Notes: generated from the sequence alone by a model not told the origin. A stretch of 64,000 nucleotides of DNA from an uncultured Pelagibacteraceae bacterium (GCA_902624455.1 CACNXQ010000006.1:1-64000), one strand, 5' to 3'. Counted from the first letter of the stretch, positions 54,051-64,000 are shown. Program-made: numbers and translations.

Positions 54051-55786
54051 TGCATTTCATCTGGAGCAGAAACACCAATTAGACTCAATCCTGACTTAAG
54101 TGTTTCTTGGGTCGCAATCAACAATGCAATCCTCACATTGCTAATTTCAGGCCGTTCTTCATCAATAAATTTGTTATTCTTATCAATTTTCCCCTGGTTC
54201 CATAAAGAATGAAAAGATGAAGAAAGATCATATAAGTAATAAGATATTCTATGAGGTTCATATAATTTTACTGCTGTTTCAATAACACCTTTCCAATCTA
54301 AAAGTATTTTAATTAGCTCTATCTCACCTTCTTTATCAAGGAGACTAAAATTACAATTATCAAAATTGGTTAAATCAATATTCATATTTGTTTTTTTAAG
54401 TTTATTTATTACTGATGAAATTCTTGCATGAGCATATTGAACATAAAATACAGGGTTATCTTTTGATTGCTCTGTAACTTTTTGCACATCAAACTCAAGA
54501 GGAGCTTCATTTTTTCGATACATCATCATAAATCTTATGCTGTCGCTTCCAACTTTATCAACCATTTCTTTTAGAGTAATAAATTCTCCAGATCTCTTTG
54601 ACATTTTTACAAGCTTTCCATTTTCAACCAATTTAACCATTTGACACAATTTAGCTGTAAACTCTGCTTTATTATTAGTTAAAGCTTTAACTGAGGCATT
54701 CATTCTTTTTACATAACCTCCATGATCGGCACCTAATATATCAATTAAGTGATTTGAACCTCTTTGGATTTTGTCAAAATGATATGCAATATCATTTGCA
54801 AAATAAGTCCATTCTCCAGTTGATTTTTGAAGAGGTCGGTCGATTTCATCTCCAAATTTAGTAGACCTAAATAGAAGTTGCTCTCTTGGCTCCCAATCCT
54901 CTATTTCCTTACCTTTTGGTTTTTCAAGAGTGCCTCTATATATCATATCCATATCTTTAAGACGATTGATAGCATCATCTATTTTGCCCTCAACAATCAA
55001 TGATTGTTCTGAAACGAACAAATCTTGATTTATTGAAAGCGAAGACAAATCAGATTTAATTCTGTTGAGCAAAAAATCTATAGTCTCCTGTCTAATTATA
55101 TCTAAGTGCTCTTTATTATCTAAGATATCGTTACCATGTTTATTTAAAATATGTCTTGCTACATCAACTAAGTATTCTCCTGGATAAAAATTCTCAGGAT
55201 AATTTTCTGATATATTTTTAACAAGTAATTCATTAATTCGTATTATAACTGAACTTACTAATTGAGAGATTTGTATACCGGCGTCATTCACATAATACTC
55301 TCGTGTTACTTTATGGCCTGTTTTTTCTAATAAGTTTGCTAATACATCACCATAAACAGCGCCTCTGCAATGTCCGATATGTAATGGTCCAGTTGGATTC
55401 GCAGAAACATATTCAACATTAACATTTTTGCCACTGCCAATATTTGTAGGTACTAATTCATTCGTTTTTAATCTTAGGGATAGAAACTTGTGCCACAAAG
55501 TTTTCCTTGTCCAAAAATTTATAAAACCAGGACTTGCAACTTCAATTTTTTCAAAATCGTCTGAAGCTCTTAGTTTTTCAGCAAGTTCTTCCGCAGCATT
55601 TAATGGCTTTATTTTGAGCGTCTTGCTATTAACCATACAAATATTTGTACTTATATCCCCATTATCTTCTCGTTTTGGTCGCTCAATAACAAATGAGGAG
55701 TTATAAATCGTTCTATAGTCAAGATTATATTGCTCCGCAAATTCACGTGCTACTAGCTCTCTTAAATATGAATAAATATCATTCAT
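54047..55786 (-). CDS. argS: Arginyl-tRNA synthetase
   Basis: VEYVSANPTGPLHIGHCRGAVYGDVLANLL, KMSKRSGEFITL. Confidence 0.98.
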   Translation of the reverse strand: MNDIYSYLRELVAREFAEQYNLDYRTIYNSSFVIERPKREDNGDISTNICMVNSKTLKIKPLNAAEELAEKLRASDDFEKIEVASPGFINFWTRKTLWHKFLSLRLKTNELVPTNIGSGKNVNVEYVSANPTGPLHIGHCRGAVYGDVLANLLEKTGHKVTREYYVNDAGIQISQLVSSVIIRINELLVKNISENYPENFYPGEYLVDVARHILNKHGNDILDNKEHLDIIRQETIDFLLNRIKSDLSSLSINQDLFVSEQSLIVEGKIDDAINRLKDMDMIYRGTLEKPKGKEIEDWEPREQLLFRSTKFGDEIDRPLQKSTGEWTYFANDIAYHFDKIQRGSNHLIDILGADHGGYVKRMNASVKALTNNKAEFTAKLCQMVKLVENGKLVKMSKRSGEFITLKEMVDKVGSDSIRFMMMYRKNEAPLEFDVQKVTEQSKDNPVFYVQYAHARISSVINKLKKTNMNIDLTNFDNCNFSLLDKEGEIELIKILLDWKGVIETAVKLYEPHRISYYLYDLSSSFHSLWNQGKIDKNNKFIDEERPEISNVRIALLIATQETLKSGLSLIGVSAPDEMQ

Positions 55787-55787
55787 T

Positions 55788-56930
55788 TTATTTTATACTT
55801 TTATAAATTTCACTCGCATAATTATCAGTCATACCTGCAATATAATCACAAACTACCCTTGCTTTATTTTCATTCCCTAATCTTATTTTGAAGTCTTTAT
55901 GCATCAAATTCTCGTCATCCATAAATTTTCTGAAAAGAAATGTAATTATTTGAGATGCGTCATTAGTCATCTTTATTACTTTATCATGATTATACATTTT
56001 TGAATTCAAAAAGCTCTTTATACTATCCACATCTCTAGAAAATTTATCAGAAAACGATGCTATTTTACCATCAAGCATCCTTACCTCTTTATCGCTGCTT
56101 AAATCAAATTTTTTAATATTTAATTTTATTGTATTAATGACGTCTTCAATCATTAAAGCCGTAGACTTTCTGGTAATTTCATTATTAATTCTCTGTGTAT
56201 CCCTCGTTCTATAATTGTTTGGAAATTCATCCAAGATTTTACTTAATATTGGCAATTCTTTTAAATCTTCATAAGTAAAAAACCCTGCTCTTAAACCATC
56301 ATCTAAATCATGGTTATTATAAGCAATATCATCTGCTATGGATGCTATTTGAGCTTCAATTGAAGAAAATTCGTTCAACTTTAAATTAAATTTATCATTT
56401 AAGTTCACTATGGTTTGAGGAACATTTTTTATTATAGGTCCATTGTGTTTTGCTAAACCCTCAAGTGTTTCCCAAGTTAAATTTAATCCATCAAAATCAA
56501 AATATTTTTTTTCTAATAAATGAACAACTCTGATTGCTTGCTCGTTATGATCAAATCCTCCATAGTTAATCATAGCTTCTGATAATGCTTGTTCACCAGC
56601 ATGACCAAAAGGGGGATGACCAATATCATGAGAAATAGATAATGTTTCTGCTAAATCTTCATTAAGGGAAAAAACCCGACATATAGATCGTGCAATTTGT
56701 GATACTTCAAGCGAGTGAGTTAATCTTGTTCTATAATGATCTCCTTCGTGTGAAACAAATACTTGTGTCTTATGCTTTAGTCTTCTAAATGCAGCTGAGT
56801 GAAGTATCCTGTCTCTATCTCTTTGAAATTCTGACCTGGTAAGACTATAAACTTCTTTGACTAGTCTGCCCTTTGACTTACTAGGATCAGAAGCAATTGA
56901 ATTGTGATCAGTGGTTGTGTTCATTAACAA
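55788..56930 (-). CDS. dgt: Deoxyguanosinetriphosphate triphosphohydrolase-like protein
   Basis: HD domain: FRRLKHKTQVFVSHEGDHYRTRLTHSLEVSQIARSI, SHDIGHPPFGHAGE. Confidence 0.96.
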   Translation of the reverse strand: MLMNTTTDHNSIASDPSKSKGRLVKEVYSLTRSEFQRDRDRILHSAAFRRLKHKTQVFVSHEGDHYRTRLTHSLEVSQIARSICRVFSLNEDLAETLSISHDIGHPPFGHAGEQALSEAMINYGGFDHNEQAIRVVHLLEKKYFDFDGLNLTWETLEGLAKHNGPIIKNVPQTIVNLNDKFNLKLNEFSSIEAQIASIADDIAYNNHDLDDGLRAGFFTYEDLKELPILSKILDEFPNNYRTRDTQRINNEITRKSTALMIEDVINTIKLNIKKFDLSSDKEVRMLDGKIASFSDKFSRDVDSIKSFLNSKMYNHDKVIKMTNDASQIITFLFRKFMDDENLMHKDFKIRLGNENKARVVCDYIAGMTDNYASEIYKSIK

Positions 56931-56994
56931 TAAAATGTATTTTTAATTATATAGCAAATGAATGTCTATATAACTACTAATAAAATTATATAAG

Positions 56995-57774
56995 ATGACT
57001 AAAATAGTAAGTTGGAATGTGAATTCTATCCGAGTGAGAATGCCTCATATTTCAGAGTTAGTTCATTCAGTAAAACCAGATGTAATACTTCTACAAGAGA
57101 CTAAATCTACTGATGAGAACTTTCCAACAGAAGAAATTAAAAATCTTGGATATGAGATTCTTATTCATGGACAAAAGTCATACAATGGAGTTGCTATTCT
57201 CTCGAAGATACCTTTTGAATTAATAGCCAATGAATTGCCAGGAGATAAGAAAGATACACAGGCGCGATTTATTGAAGCCAGAATTTTAACAACAAATCCT
57301 TTTAATGTTGCCTCTATTTATTTGCCTAATGGGAACCCAATTGATACTGAAAAATTTCCTTATAAACTTAGTTGGATGAAGAGATTAAAAAAATATGCAG
57401 AACTTAAAATGAAACATCATGAAACAATTATTTTTGGTGGAGACTATAATATCATTCCTAAAAAGGGAGATGCAGTTGATATTGAAAAATGGAAAAATGA
57501 TGCTTTACATCACGAAAAATCTATAAAATTGTTCAGGGAAATTGTGAATTTAGGACTTACAGATGTATTTAGGGTTTTTAATTCTAGGGATTATGAATTT
57601 ACATATTGGGATTATTCAAGAGGTTCATGGGAAAAAGATAATGGATTAAGAATTGACCATTTTCTAGCTACGCCACTTGCAATAGACAGAATTAATGATT
57701 GCCAAATAGAGAAAAAATTTAGGGCACTTGAAAGACCTTCAGATCATGTGCCTATTTGGTTTGAAATTGATTAG
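56995..57774 (+). CDS. xthA: Exodeoxyribonuclease III family
   Basis: SWNVNSIRVRMPHI, LLQETKSTDENFP, GGDYNIIP, LRIDHFLAT, PSDHVPIW. Confidence 0.96.
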   Translation: MTKIVSWNVNSIRVRMPHISELVHSVKPDVILLQETKSTDENFPTEEIKNLGYEILIHGQKSYNGVAILSKIPFELIANELPGDKKDTQARFIEARILTTNPFNVASIYLPNGNPIDTEKFPYKLSWMKRLKKYAELKMKHHETIIFGGDYNIIPKKGDAVDIEKWKNDALHHEKSIKLFREIVNLGLTDVFRVFNSRDYEFTYWDYSRGSWEKDNGLRIDHFLATPLAIDRINDCQIEKKFRALERPSDHVPIWFEID

Positions 57775-58742
57775 CTTACAGAATTGTTTCTGGCAAGTAT
57801 ATTAACTAACTCATACACTATGGTTGCAGCTGCAGTTGAAGTTAATTCAGCGTGATCATATGCAGGTGCAACCTCAACTACATCTGCTGAAACTAAATTT
57901 GTATCCTTGAGCCCCCTTAAAACATTCAGCATTTCTCTTGAAGTCATTCCAGCTATTTCTGGTGTCCCCGTACCTGGTGCGTGTGCAGGATCAAGAACAT
58001 CGATATCTATTGATAGGTAAAGTGGGCTATCTCCTATTCGATCTTTAATTCTTTGTGCTATTTCTTCTGTTGATTGTGTTTGAAAATCATCACAATGAAT
58101 TGTTTTAAAGCCAAGGTCTCTATCATTTTTTAAGTCTTCTGTACTGTATAATGGGCCTCTTATTCCAACATGCATGGAAGAGTCATCTAAAAATAACTTT
58201 TCTTCTCTTGCACGCCTAAATGGAGTGCCGTGTGTATAAGGGGCTCCAAAATATGTATCCCACGTATCTAAATGAGCATCAAAATGAACCAAAGCTACTG
58301 GTCCACCAACTTTTTTATTTACAGACCTTAAAAGTGGCAGAGCAATAGTATGATCCCCGCCGATAGTAATAATACTGCCAACCTCTGATAGAAGTTTATC
58401 AGCTCCTTTTTCAATTTGTAAAATAGCTTCGTCTATATTAAATGGATTACAAGCTATATCACCTGCGTCGGCAACTTGTTGAATTTTAAAAGGCTCAACA
58501 TCGTAGTTGGGGTGATAATTTGTTCTAAGTTGTCTTGAGGCCTGTCTTACACTTTGAGGTCCAAAGCGCGCGCCTGGTCTATAGCTTGTACCTGCATCAA
58601 ATGGAACTCCTACAATTGCAACATCACATTTATCAACATCCCGTAACTCAGGAAGTCTTGCAAAAGTAGAAGGTCCTGCATATCTTGGCACAATTGTTCC
58701 ACTTACTGGTTGTATTGGTTCTTTCTTATTTTTATCACTCAT
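57771..58742 (-). CDS. speB: Agmatinase/ureohydrolase family protein
   Basis: Arginase fold motifs GGDHTIALPLL, HFDAHLDTWD, SIDIDVLDPAHAPGTGTPEIAG. Confidence 0.92.
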   Translation of the reverse strand: MSDKNKKEPIQPVSGTIVPRYAGPSTFARLPELRDVDKCDVAIVGVPFDAGTSYRPGARFGPQSVRQASRQLRTNYHPNYDVEPFKIQQVADAGDIACNPFNIDEAILQIEKGADKLLSEVGSIITIGGDHTIALPLLRSVNKKVGGPVALVHFDAHLDTWDTYFGAPYTHGTPFRRAREEKLFLDDSSMHVGIRGPLYSTEDLKNDRDLGFKTIHCDDFQTQSTEEIAQRIKDRIGDSPLYLSIDIDVLDPAHAPGTGTPEIAGMTSREMLNVLRGLKDTNLVSADVVEVAPAYDHAELTSTAAATIVYELVNILARNNSVS

Positions 58743-58750
58743 ATTTTTAT

Positions 58751-59953
58751 CTAAAATGCAAAATCTTGAAATAAGTTTGGATCTCCAAAAATATCTCCAT
58801 AATCTAGATTGCCCCCCAAGTTTCCACCACCAAGCTCTTCATCTGAAAGTTCATTTTGTTCTAATACCTGTAGTTGATCAAGGAATTTTGATTTTTTTTC
58901 TTTATCAGCTGCATCTATACAAGACTGTCCGTAAAGGTCATTTTTTAAAATTTGAGTTCCACCGTAAGAACAAAGAATAACTAAAAGTATAATAGCTACA
59001 ATTCCTTTTGGTATTTTAAAGCCTACTTTGTAGTCTTTATCAATTCTAGATATTGCAGCTTTTTCAGTTACGTACTTTTCCTGGGACAAAGCATATTTTT
59101 TTTCTTCCCTTCGTCTTAATATTTCATAAGTGACAGCCGCAATAATTGTAAGGGCAATAATTGATAGTGCTAAGGCACTTAAAGCAGGACTTATTCCCAG
59201 TCTTACTTTCGAAGCAATAACGGTTGTTAGAGTTTGATCTGATAAAATACTAAATACCGTTGTATTATAATTTTCAAAAGATGCGAGAAAAGCAATCACA
59301 GCAGCTGATGCTATTGCAGGTGCTAAATATGGAATTAATATTTTAAAAAATACTTGAGTTTGAGATGCTCCTAAATCCAATGCTGCTTCTTCTTGTGTTT
59401 GATCAAATCTCTGTAAGCGTGCAACAAAAATAAGAAAGCAATAAGTTGAAATAAAACAAGTTTGAGCAAGAATTGTTAAAAATATTCCATTTCTTCCAAT
59501 TTCAGATATAAATCCCTCACCACCTAGTCCAGCAAGTCTATCCCATAAAACAACTGTAGATATTCCGATGATTACGCCTGGAAATAAAACCGGCATAATG
59601 GAAATTGAATAATAAATATCTCGTAATTGAGATTTAACTTGGGTGAGCACTATAGCTGCAGCCATTCCTATTGGAACAGCCAATAAAACAACACCTCCTC
59701 CAATAATGAGACTGCTAATTAATCCATCATGTAGACGCCAATCAGTAAACAAACCAGCTAAATGTTGTCCATCATAAGCAATTTTTCCCTCATTAAACCA
59801 CCTGAAAGTAAAACATTCCCAGGGAGTTATAGCTGGAAACTCTGCTGAATTAAAAGCAGTAAAGCTCATAATAATCAGAGGACCAAAGAGATAAGTAAAA
59901 AAGATAAAAAGGTACAACCCCATCATAAACTTCATAACATGCGATGATGTCAT
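58751..59953 (-). CDS. potC: Polyamine-type ABC transporter permease (PotC-like) with an unusual C-terminal extension
   Basis: Permease EAALDLGASQTQVFFKILIPYLAPAIASA; about 114 extra C-terminal residues with another TM. Confidence 0.88.
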   Translation of the reverse strand: MTSSHVMKFMMGLYLFIFFTYLFGPLIIMSFTAFNSAEFPAITPWECFTFRWFNEGKIAYDGQHLAGLFTDWRLHDGLISSLIIGGGVVLLAVPIGMAAAIVLTQVKSQLRDIYYSISIMPVLFPGVIIGISTVVLWDRLAGLGGEGFISEIGRNGIFLTILAQTCFISTYCFLIFVARLQRFDQTQEEAALDLGASQTQVFFKILIPYLAPAIASAAVIAFLASFENYNTTVFSILSDQTLTTVIASKVRLGISPALSALALSIIALTIIAAVTYEILRRREEKKYALSQEKYVTEKAAISRIDKDYKVGFKIPKGIVAIILLVILCSYGGTQILKNDLYGQSCIDAADKEKKSKFLDQLQVLEQNELSDEELGGGNLGGNLDYGDIFGDPNLFQDFAF

Positions 59954-60879
59954 CTTATAATCTCCCCAATACGGACTTTAAATATTCTCATCATTGTGAG
60001 AACAAATATAACTGAAATTATTAATAATATTATTGAGTAAGCAGATCCTCTTGACCAGTTATCATTCATATTAAACCATTGATAAATTAATTGAGGAAAC
60101 CATAGAGTATTGGGACTACTCAATACAACTGGTGTAGCTAAAGCTCCAACTGTAAGCATGAATACCATAGTGCAGCCAGATACGATACCTGGTTTAGCGT
60201 GTGGAATTACAACCCTCCAATGTGTTCTAAATGTTGATGATCCTAAATCTTTTGCAGCTTCTATCTGGTTTACATCAAGACTCTCAATCGCATTGTAAAG
60301 CGGAAACATCATTAGTAAAATATAGGCATAAATCAGACCGGTATATAAACCGATATCATAGGTTATAAATAATATGCCTTGATCAATAATGCCAATACCA
60401 GTAAGAACATTATTTATCACACCTTCATTTGCAAAAAGTATTCTTAAAGCAAAAGATCTTAAAAGCTCATTAATCCAAAATGGAATGATAAGTGACACAA
60501 TTAAAAGTCTTGCTGTGCTTGGATTTGCAATTTTTGCGATATAAAATGCTATTGGATAACAAAAAGCAAGATTCGCTAGAGTTACAAATATAGATACCAA
60601 TATAGTTCTGCCAAAGACTCCTAGATCGACAAAATTAAAAGCATCTTGAGCAGTTTTTGATCCAAAAACAAAGTGTTGATAGTGTTCAAAAGTATAGAAA
60701 TCTTTTGGTCCTCCTCTCTCTAGTGGTGGCACATTGGTTCTAAAGGACAAATCTAGCATGTATAACTGAGGTATAATTACAAGAAATACAAACCAAAAAA
60801 TTATTGCAACTAGAAAGTATATTGCAATTGCTCTTCCATTCTTTTTGAAAAAAGGTTGTGTGAAAAAATAACTATTCAT
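59950..60879 (-). CDS. potB: Polyamine-type ABC transporter permease (PotB-like)
   Basis: EAAKDLGSSTFRTHWRVVIPHAKPGIVSG; start moved from 60933 to the ATG of MNSYFFTQPFF, just after potA stop. Confidence 0.9.
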   Translation of the reverse strand: MNSYFFTQPFFKKNGRAIAIYFLVAIIFWFVFLVIIPQLYMLDLSFRTNVPPLERGGPKDFYTFEHYQHFVFGSKTAQDAFNFVDLGVFGRTILVSIFVTLANLAFCYPIAFYIAKIANPSTARLLIVSLIIPFWINELLRSFALRILFANEGVINNVLTGIGIIDQGILFITYDIGLYTGLIYAYILLMMFPLYNAIESLDVNQIEAAKDLGSSTFRTHWRVVIPHAKPGIVSGCTMVFMLTVGALATPVVLSSPNTLWFPQLIYQWFNMNDNWSRGSAYSIILLIISVIFVLTMMRIFKVRIGEIIR

Positions 60880-60880
60880 A

Positions 60881-61978
60881 TTAATCAATTGCCAAGGGTG
60901 CTTTTGGTAAAATAATAGATTTTTGTGAGTCAAACCCTAAATTTATACTAGATCCATTTTTAATATGGGAAGTATCTATTGCATTAGGGACTGAAAATTT
61001 TATTTTTGTTCCAGATTTTAAATGCGCATAAAAATTTTTAATATTTCCTTCAAATTCAAAACTATCAATTATCACTGGTAAAGAATTATCAAAGTTATCA
61101 TCACTTCTTGGAAGAAAAAGTGACTCCGGTCGAACAAATGCAATTGCATCATCATTAATATTTAGATTAGTATTATCATTAATTGTAGATCGGAAAATGC
61201 CATCAGGGGTATCTATCTCAACTGTTTTTCCATCAATACTTTTAATTCGACCATAAATGGGATTGTTTTCTCCAACAAATGTTGCAACAAATGGTGTTCT
61301 AGGATTGTTATAAACTTCATCGCATGGACCTACTTGTTCTAACTCGCCCTCATTCATAACTGCAATTCTATCAGACATTGTAAGGGCCTCTCCTTGATCA
61401 TGTGTAATATAAATAAAGGTAATATTCACTCTTTTTTGTATTTCACGTAACTCAGTTCTCATTCTTTGACGCAGTTTTAAATCAAGAGCTGATAATGGTT
61501 CATCTAATAATAGAACTTTAGGCTCAACGGCTAATGCCCTAGCAATTGCAACTCTCTGTTTTTGACCCCCTGATAATTGATGAACTTTTTTTTCACCTTG
61601 TCCTTCGAGGGCTATAAGCTCCAAAAGCTCGTCGGCTCTTTTCTGTCTATCAGTTTTAGAAACTCCTCTTACTTCTAGTGAAAATGCAATATTTTCTGAA
61701 ACAGTCATAAGGGGAAACAAAGCTAGGTTTTGAAATATTAGTGCGGTAGGTCTTTTATTTGGCCCTATGCCTGACATATCCTTGTTATCGATTAATACAT
61801 TACCTTCAGAAGGATCTTGAAAACCTGAAATTGCTCTCAGTAAAGTTGTTTTTCCACATCCTGAAGGCCCTAAAAAACTAAAAAACTCTCCACCTTCGAT
61901 TTTCACACTGACATTCTTTGCAGCAAAAAAACTTCCAAAGGTTACAGAAACATTACTTAATTCAACATCAGCGCTCAT
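60881..61978 (-). CDS. potA: Polyamine-type ABC transporter ATP-binding protein (PotA-like)
   Basis: GPSGCGKTTLLRAISGFQDPSEG, LSGGQKQRVAIARALAVEPKVLLLDEPLSALD, C-terminal TOBE-like region. Confidence 0.93.
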   Translation of the reverse strand: MSADVELSNVSVTFGSFFAAKNVSVKIEGGEFFSFLGPSGCGKTTLLRAISGFQDPSEGNVLIDNKDMSGIGPNKRPTALIFQNLALFPLMTVSENIAFSLEVRGVSKTDRQKRADELLELIALEGQGEKKVHQLSGGQKQRVAIARALAVEPKVLLLDEPLSALDLKLRQRMRTELREIQKRVNITFIYITHDQGEALTMSDRIAVMNEGELEQVGPCDEVYNNPRTPFVATFVGENNPIYGRIKSIDGKTVEIDTPDGIFRSTINDNTNLNINDDAIAFVRPESLFLPRSDDNFDNSLPVIIDSFEFEGNIKNFYAHLKSGTKIKFSVPNAIDTSHIKNGSSINLGFDSQKSIILPKAPLAID

Positions 61979-62012
61979 ATGAATAAATTATTATTATATA
62001 AAAAAACTCATT

Positions 62013-62046
62013 AAAAAAAACGCCCAAGTATTTCACTTGGGCGTTT
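62013..62046 (-). terminator. Strong intrinsic terminator between the PotD-like gene and potA
   Basis: AAACGCCCAAGT-ATTTC-ACTTGGGCGTTT, 12-bp perfect stem, followed on - strand by a T-run. Confidence 0.9.
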
Positions 62047-62066
62047 AAGTTTAATTTTAGAGTGAA

Positions 62067-63212
62067 TTACGCAGTTTCAAATTTATTTGCGTACTCCGCT
62101 CTTGCATCTGCATACCATGGTGGTTCTGGCGGCCAAGGATTTAACTTGGTCGAAGTATCCCCCGGATATATTGCTTTTGCTAAAGCTTTAGTTTCATCTG
62201 AGTAATGATCTGAAGCTCCATTAACAGCAGAGTTATAACCGATTTCATTCACAGTTTGACCACCTACTTCCGGTGTAAAACTATAATTGATTAACTCATA
62301 AGCTTCATCGATATTTTCTGCTTTTGCAGAAAGTGTTATTCCATCGATCCAAGCTAATGCACCTTCATCGGTTGTTTGATAAGCAACTGGTTCTCCTGCT
62401 TTCATCATTGCAGCTATTGGACCATCCCAAGTCTGACCTACGACAACTCCATCGGATGTAAATCCTTGTTTCTGTGGATCTGCTCCTGACCAGAACTTGA
62501 CAAGATTTCCTTTTTTAGAAATACAATAATCAGTAATTGTTTCCCAATTTTTTCTCATTGTATCTTCATCTTTATATGAAGACCAGAAATCCATTTTTCC
62601 TTGATGGTGCATCCAAATACCACAACCAGTCATCATTGAATAAGTTCTACCCATCATGAAAGCTCCATCAATACCTGGATTAGGTTCCCAAATATCACCA
62701 AAACTTGGAAGTCCATCAGGTTGCCACTTATCAGTTCTCCATGATATTGACTCTGTTCCCCATAATTGAGGCACCCAGTGTGAACCATTGCCACCAAAGT
62801 TCCAGTCGCGCTCACCTACCGCAAGCATTCCAGGATTAACAGCGCTAGTGTTTATTCTGTTCATATCAAATGGCGCAAGAACACCAAGGTTCTCCCACTG
62901 CAAAGCTCTCATATTAGTTGGACTTGCTAGATCGAAACCAGCACCACCACCAGCTTTCATTTTGGATATGATTTCTCCGTTATCACCTATTTTAGTATGG
63001 TTAACTGTAATGCCTGTTTTAGCTTTAAAATCTGCAACTACAGAGTCAGGTAAATACTCTCCCCACATTAAAACATTAACAACGGGAGCAGCAAAAGCAT
63101 TTGGAATGTACCAAGGACCAATTGCTGCTGCTGCACCAGTGGCAGCTGCACCTTTTAGTACTGATCTTCTTGAAACTTTTGCAGCCTTAAGAGTTTTATT
63201 TATTTTCTTCAC
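62067..63212 (-). CDS. potD: Polyamine-type ABC transporter substrate-binding protein (PotD-like), probable Tat substrate
   Basis: GTG start with AGGAG upstream; SRRSVLKG twin-arginine signal; VNVLMWGEYLPDSVVADFKAKTGITV. Confidence 0.9.
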   Translation of the reverse strand: MKKINKTLKAAKVSRRSVLKGAAATGAAAAIGPWYIPNAFAAPVVNVLMWGEYLPDSVVADFKAKTGITVNHTKIGDNGEIISKMKAGGGAGFDLASPTNMRALQWENLGVLAPFDMNRINTSAVNPGMLAVGERDWNFGGNGSHWVPQLWGTESISWRTDKWQPDGLPSFGDIWEPNPGIDGAFMMGRTYSMMTGCGIWMHHQGKMDFWSSYKDEDTMRKNWETITDYCISKKGNLVKFWSGADPQKQGFTSDGVVVGQTWDGPIAAMMKAGEPVAYQTTDEGALAWIDGITLSAKAENIDEAYELINYSFTPEVGGQTVNEIGYNSAVNGASDHYSDETKALAKAIYPGDTSTKLNPWPPEPPWYADARAEYANKFETA

Positions 63213-63476
63213 GGCTACTCCTCTATTATTATTTAATTAATGAAAAATTCTCATACATATGGGAGTTACTGTAAAGAGTAAAATTGATGATTTTCGTAAG
63301 CTTTTTTAGGGTAAAATTAAATTTTTTACTAATCCTATGAAAAATATAGATAAAAAGTAGTTATATATTTAAACTTTAAATATAATTAATAAAGTACTGA
63401 TTAATATGATTTTTTTTAATTGATTATAAATAATTGTTAAAATGAAGCAAAAAATTGTCTTTAATGAAACCTTCAA

Positions 63477-64000
63477 ATGCTAAAGACCACAACAATAGGA
63501 TCATATCCAAAACCAGATTATCTAAATCTTCCAGACTGGTTTAAAGGCGAGAAAGGAACAGACTCAGAATATCCTACATCTGGATGGGTTGAAGCGGTAA
63601 GTGCCATGGGGGAAGACTTTGAAAAGATAATTATTAGAGCTTCCCAAGAAATCATTCAAGATCAAATAGATTGTGGCGTAGACGTTGTAACAGACGGTGA
63701 AGTAAGAAGAGAAAATTATATACATTACCATTGTAGGTTTCTTAAAGGTATTGACTTTAATAAGTTAACAAAAAAAACAGCAAGAACTGGAAACTATGAT
63801 TGTTATCTGCCAACAATAACTAATAAAATAAAATTTGATAAACCTTTCTTATCAAATGAATTTAAACTTTGTCAAAAATTATCATCTAGACCGGTAAAAA
63901 TTACAATTCCTGGACCACTAACTATTGCTGATACCATTGCTGATAATTTCTACAAAGATCATAAGAAAATGGGAATAGATTTATCGGAGTCTATTAATCA
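63477..64000 (+). CDS. MetE-like methionine synthase (cobalamin-independent, C-terminal-domain type), truncated by window edge
   Basis: MLKTTTIGSYPKPDYL...DCGVDVVTDGEVRRENYIHYHCRFLKGIDF...KITIPGPLTIADTI. Confidence 0.85.
   Translation, partial: MLKTTTIGSYPKPDYLNLPDWFKGEKGTDSEYPTSGWVEAVSAMGEDFEKIIIRASQEIIQDQIDCGVDVVTDGEVRRENYIHYHCRFLKGIDFNKLTKKTARTGNYDCYLPTITNKIKFDKPFLSNEFKLCQKLSSRPVKITIPGPLTIADTIADNFYKDHKKMGIDLSESIN

Noticed and set aside
62788-63240. 150-aa ORF antisense to the PotD-like gene
   Set aside because: Mirror frame of a confident coding sequence (A/P/S-rich shadow); no start context or domain
63213-63476. Possible SAM-responsive riboswitch in the leader of the MetE-like gene
   Set aside because: The region is very AT-rich with only weak stems (e.g. 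GTAAAA/TTTTAC); I could not match a known SAM riboswitch consensus by eye. A covariance-model (Infernal/Rfam) search would decide

Overview
The window is an AT-rich, tightly packed chromosomal segment. Gene content and order point to a streamlined, probably marine, alphaproteobacterium; this is inferred from synteny only. It holds about 50 genes, nearly all with recognisable housekeeping or transport functions. I saw no CRISPR array, transposase, prophage or recognisable defence system.

Main blocks: (1) lon(partial)-clpX-clpP-tig with tRNA-Leu(TAG); (2) a Liv-type ABC transporter; (3) methyltransferase, 2-hydroxyacid dehydrogenase and DUF1543-like genes; (4) glnB, eukaryotic-type GSII, GSI and an acyl-CoA dehydrogenase; (5) parE, ALDH and enoyl-CoA hydratase; (6) uvrA/ssb-gyrA-coaD-ppi-queA-tgt; (7) secF-secD-yajC-surE-serS-tatC-tatB-tatA, then, after an iron/oxidative-stress block, scpB-scpA-nagZ-(short ORF)-argS-dgt; (8) xthA, agmatinase-family gene, Pot-type ABC transporter and a partial MetE-like gene.

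Most interesting observations: an approximately 8.4 kb iron/peroxide cassette (fbpCB, irr, katG, 2OG-oxygenase-like gene, fbpA, di-heme protein) between tatA and scpB, with several palindromic operator candidates; a 64-aa ORF that looks like a SPOR-domain protein that lost its SPOR domain; an unannotated 27-aa single-TM ORF coupled to livM; a roughly 114-aa C-terminal extension with an extra TM on the PotC-like permease; a long hairpin between the GSII and GSI genes; and near-zero spacing at almost all convergent gene ends. Nothing here demonstrates a wholly new system; the candidates are regulatory and reductive-evolution observations. All family calls are by eye, without database searches.
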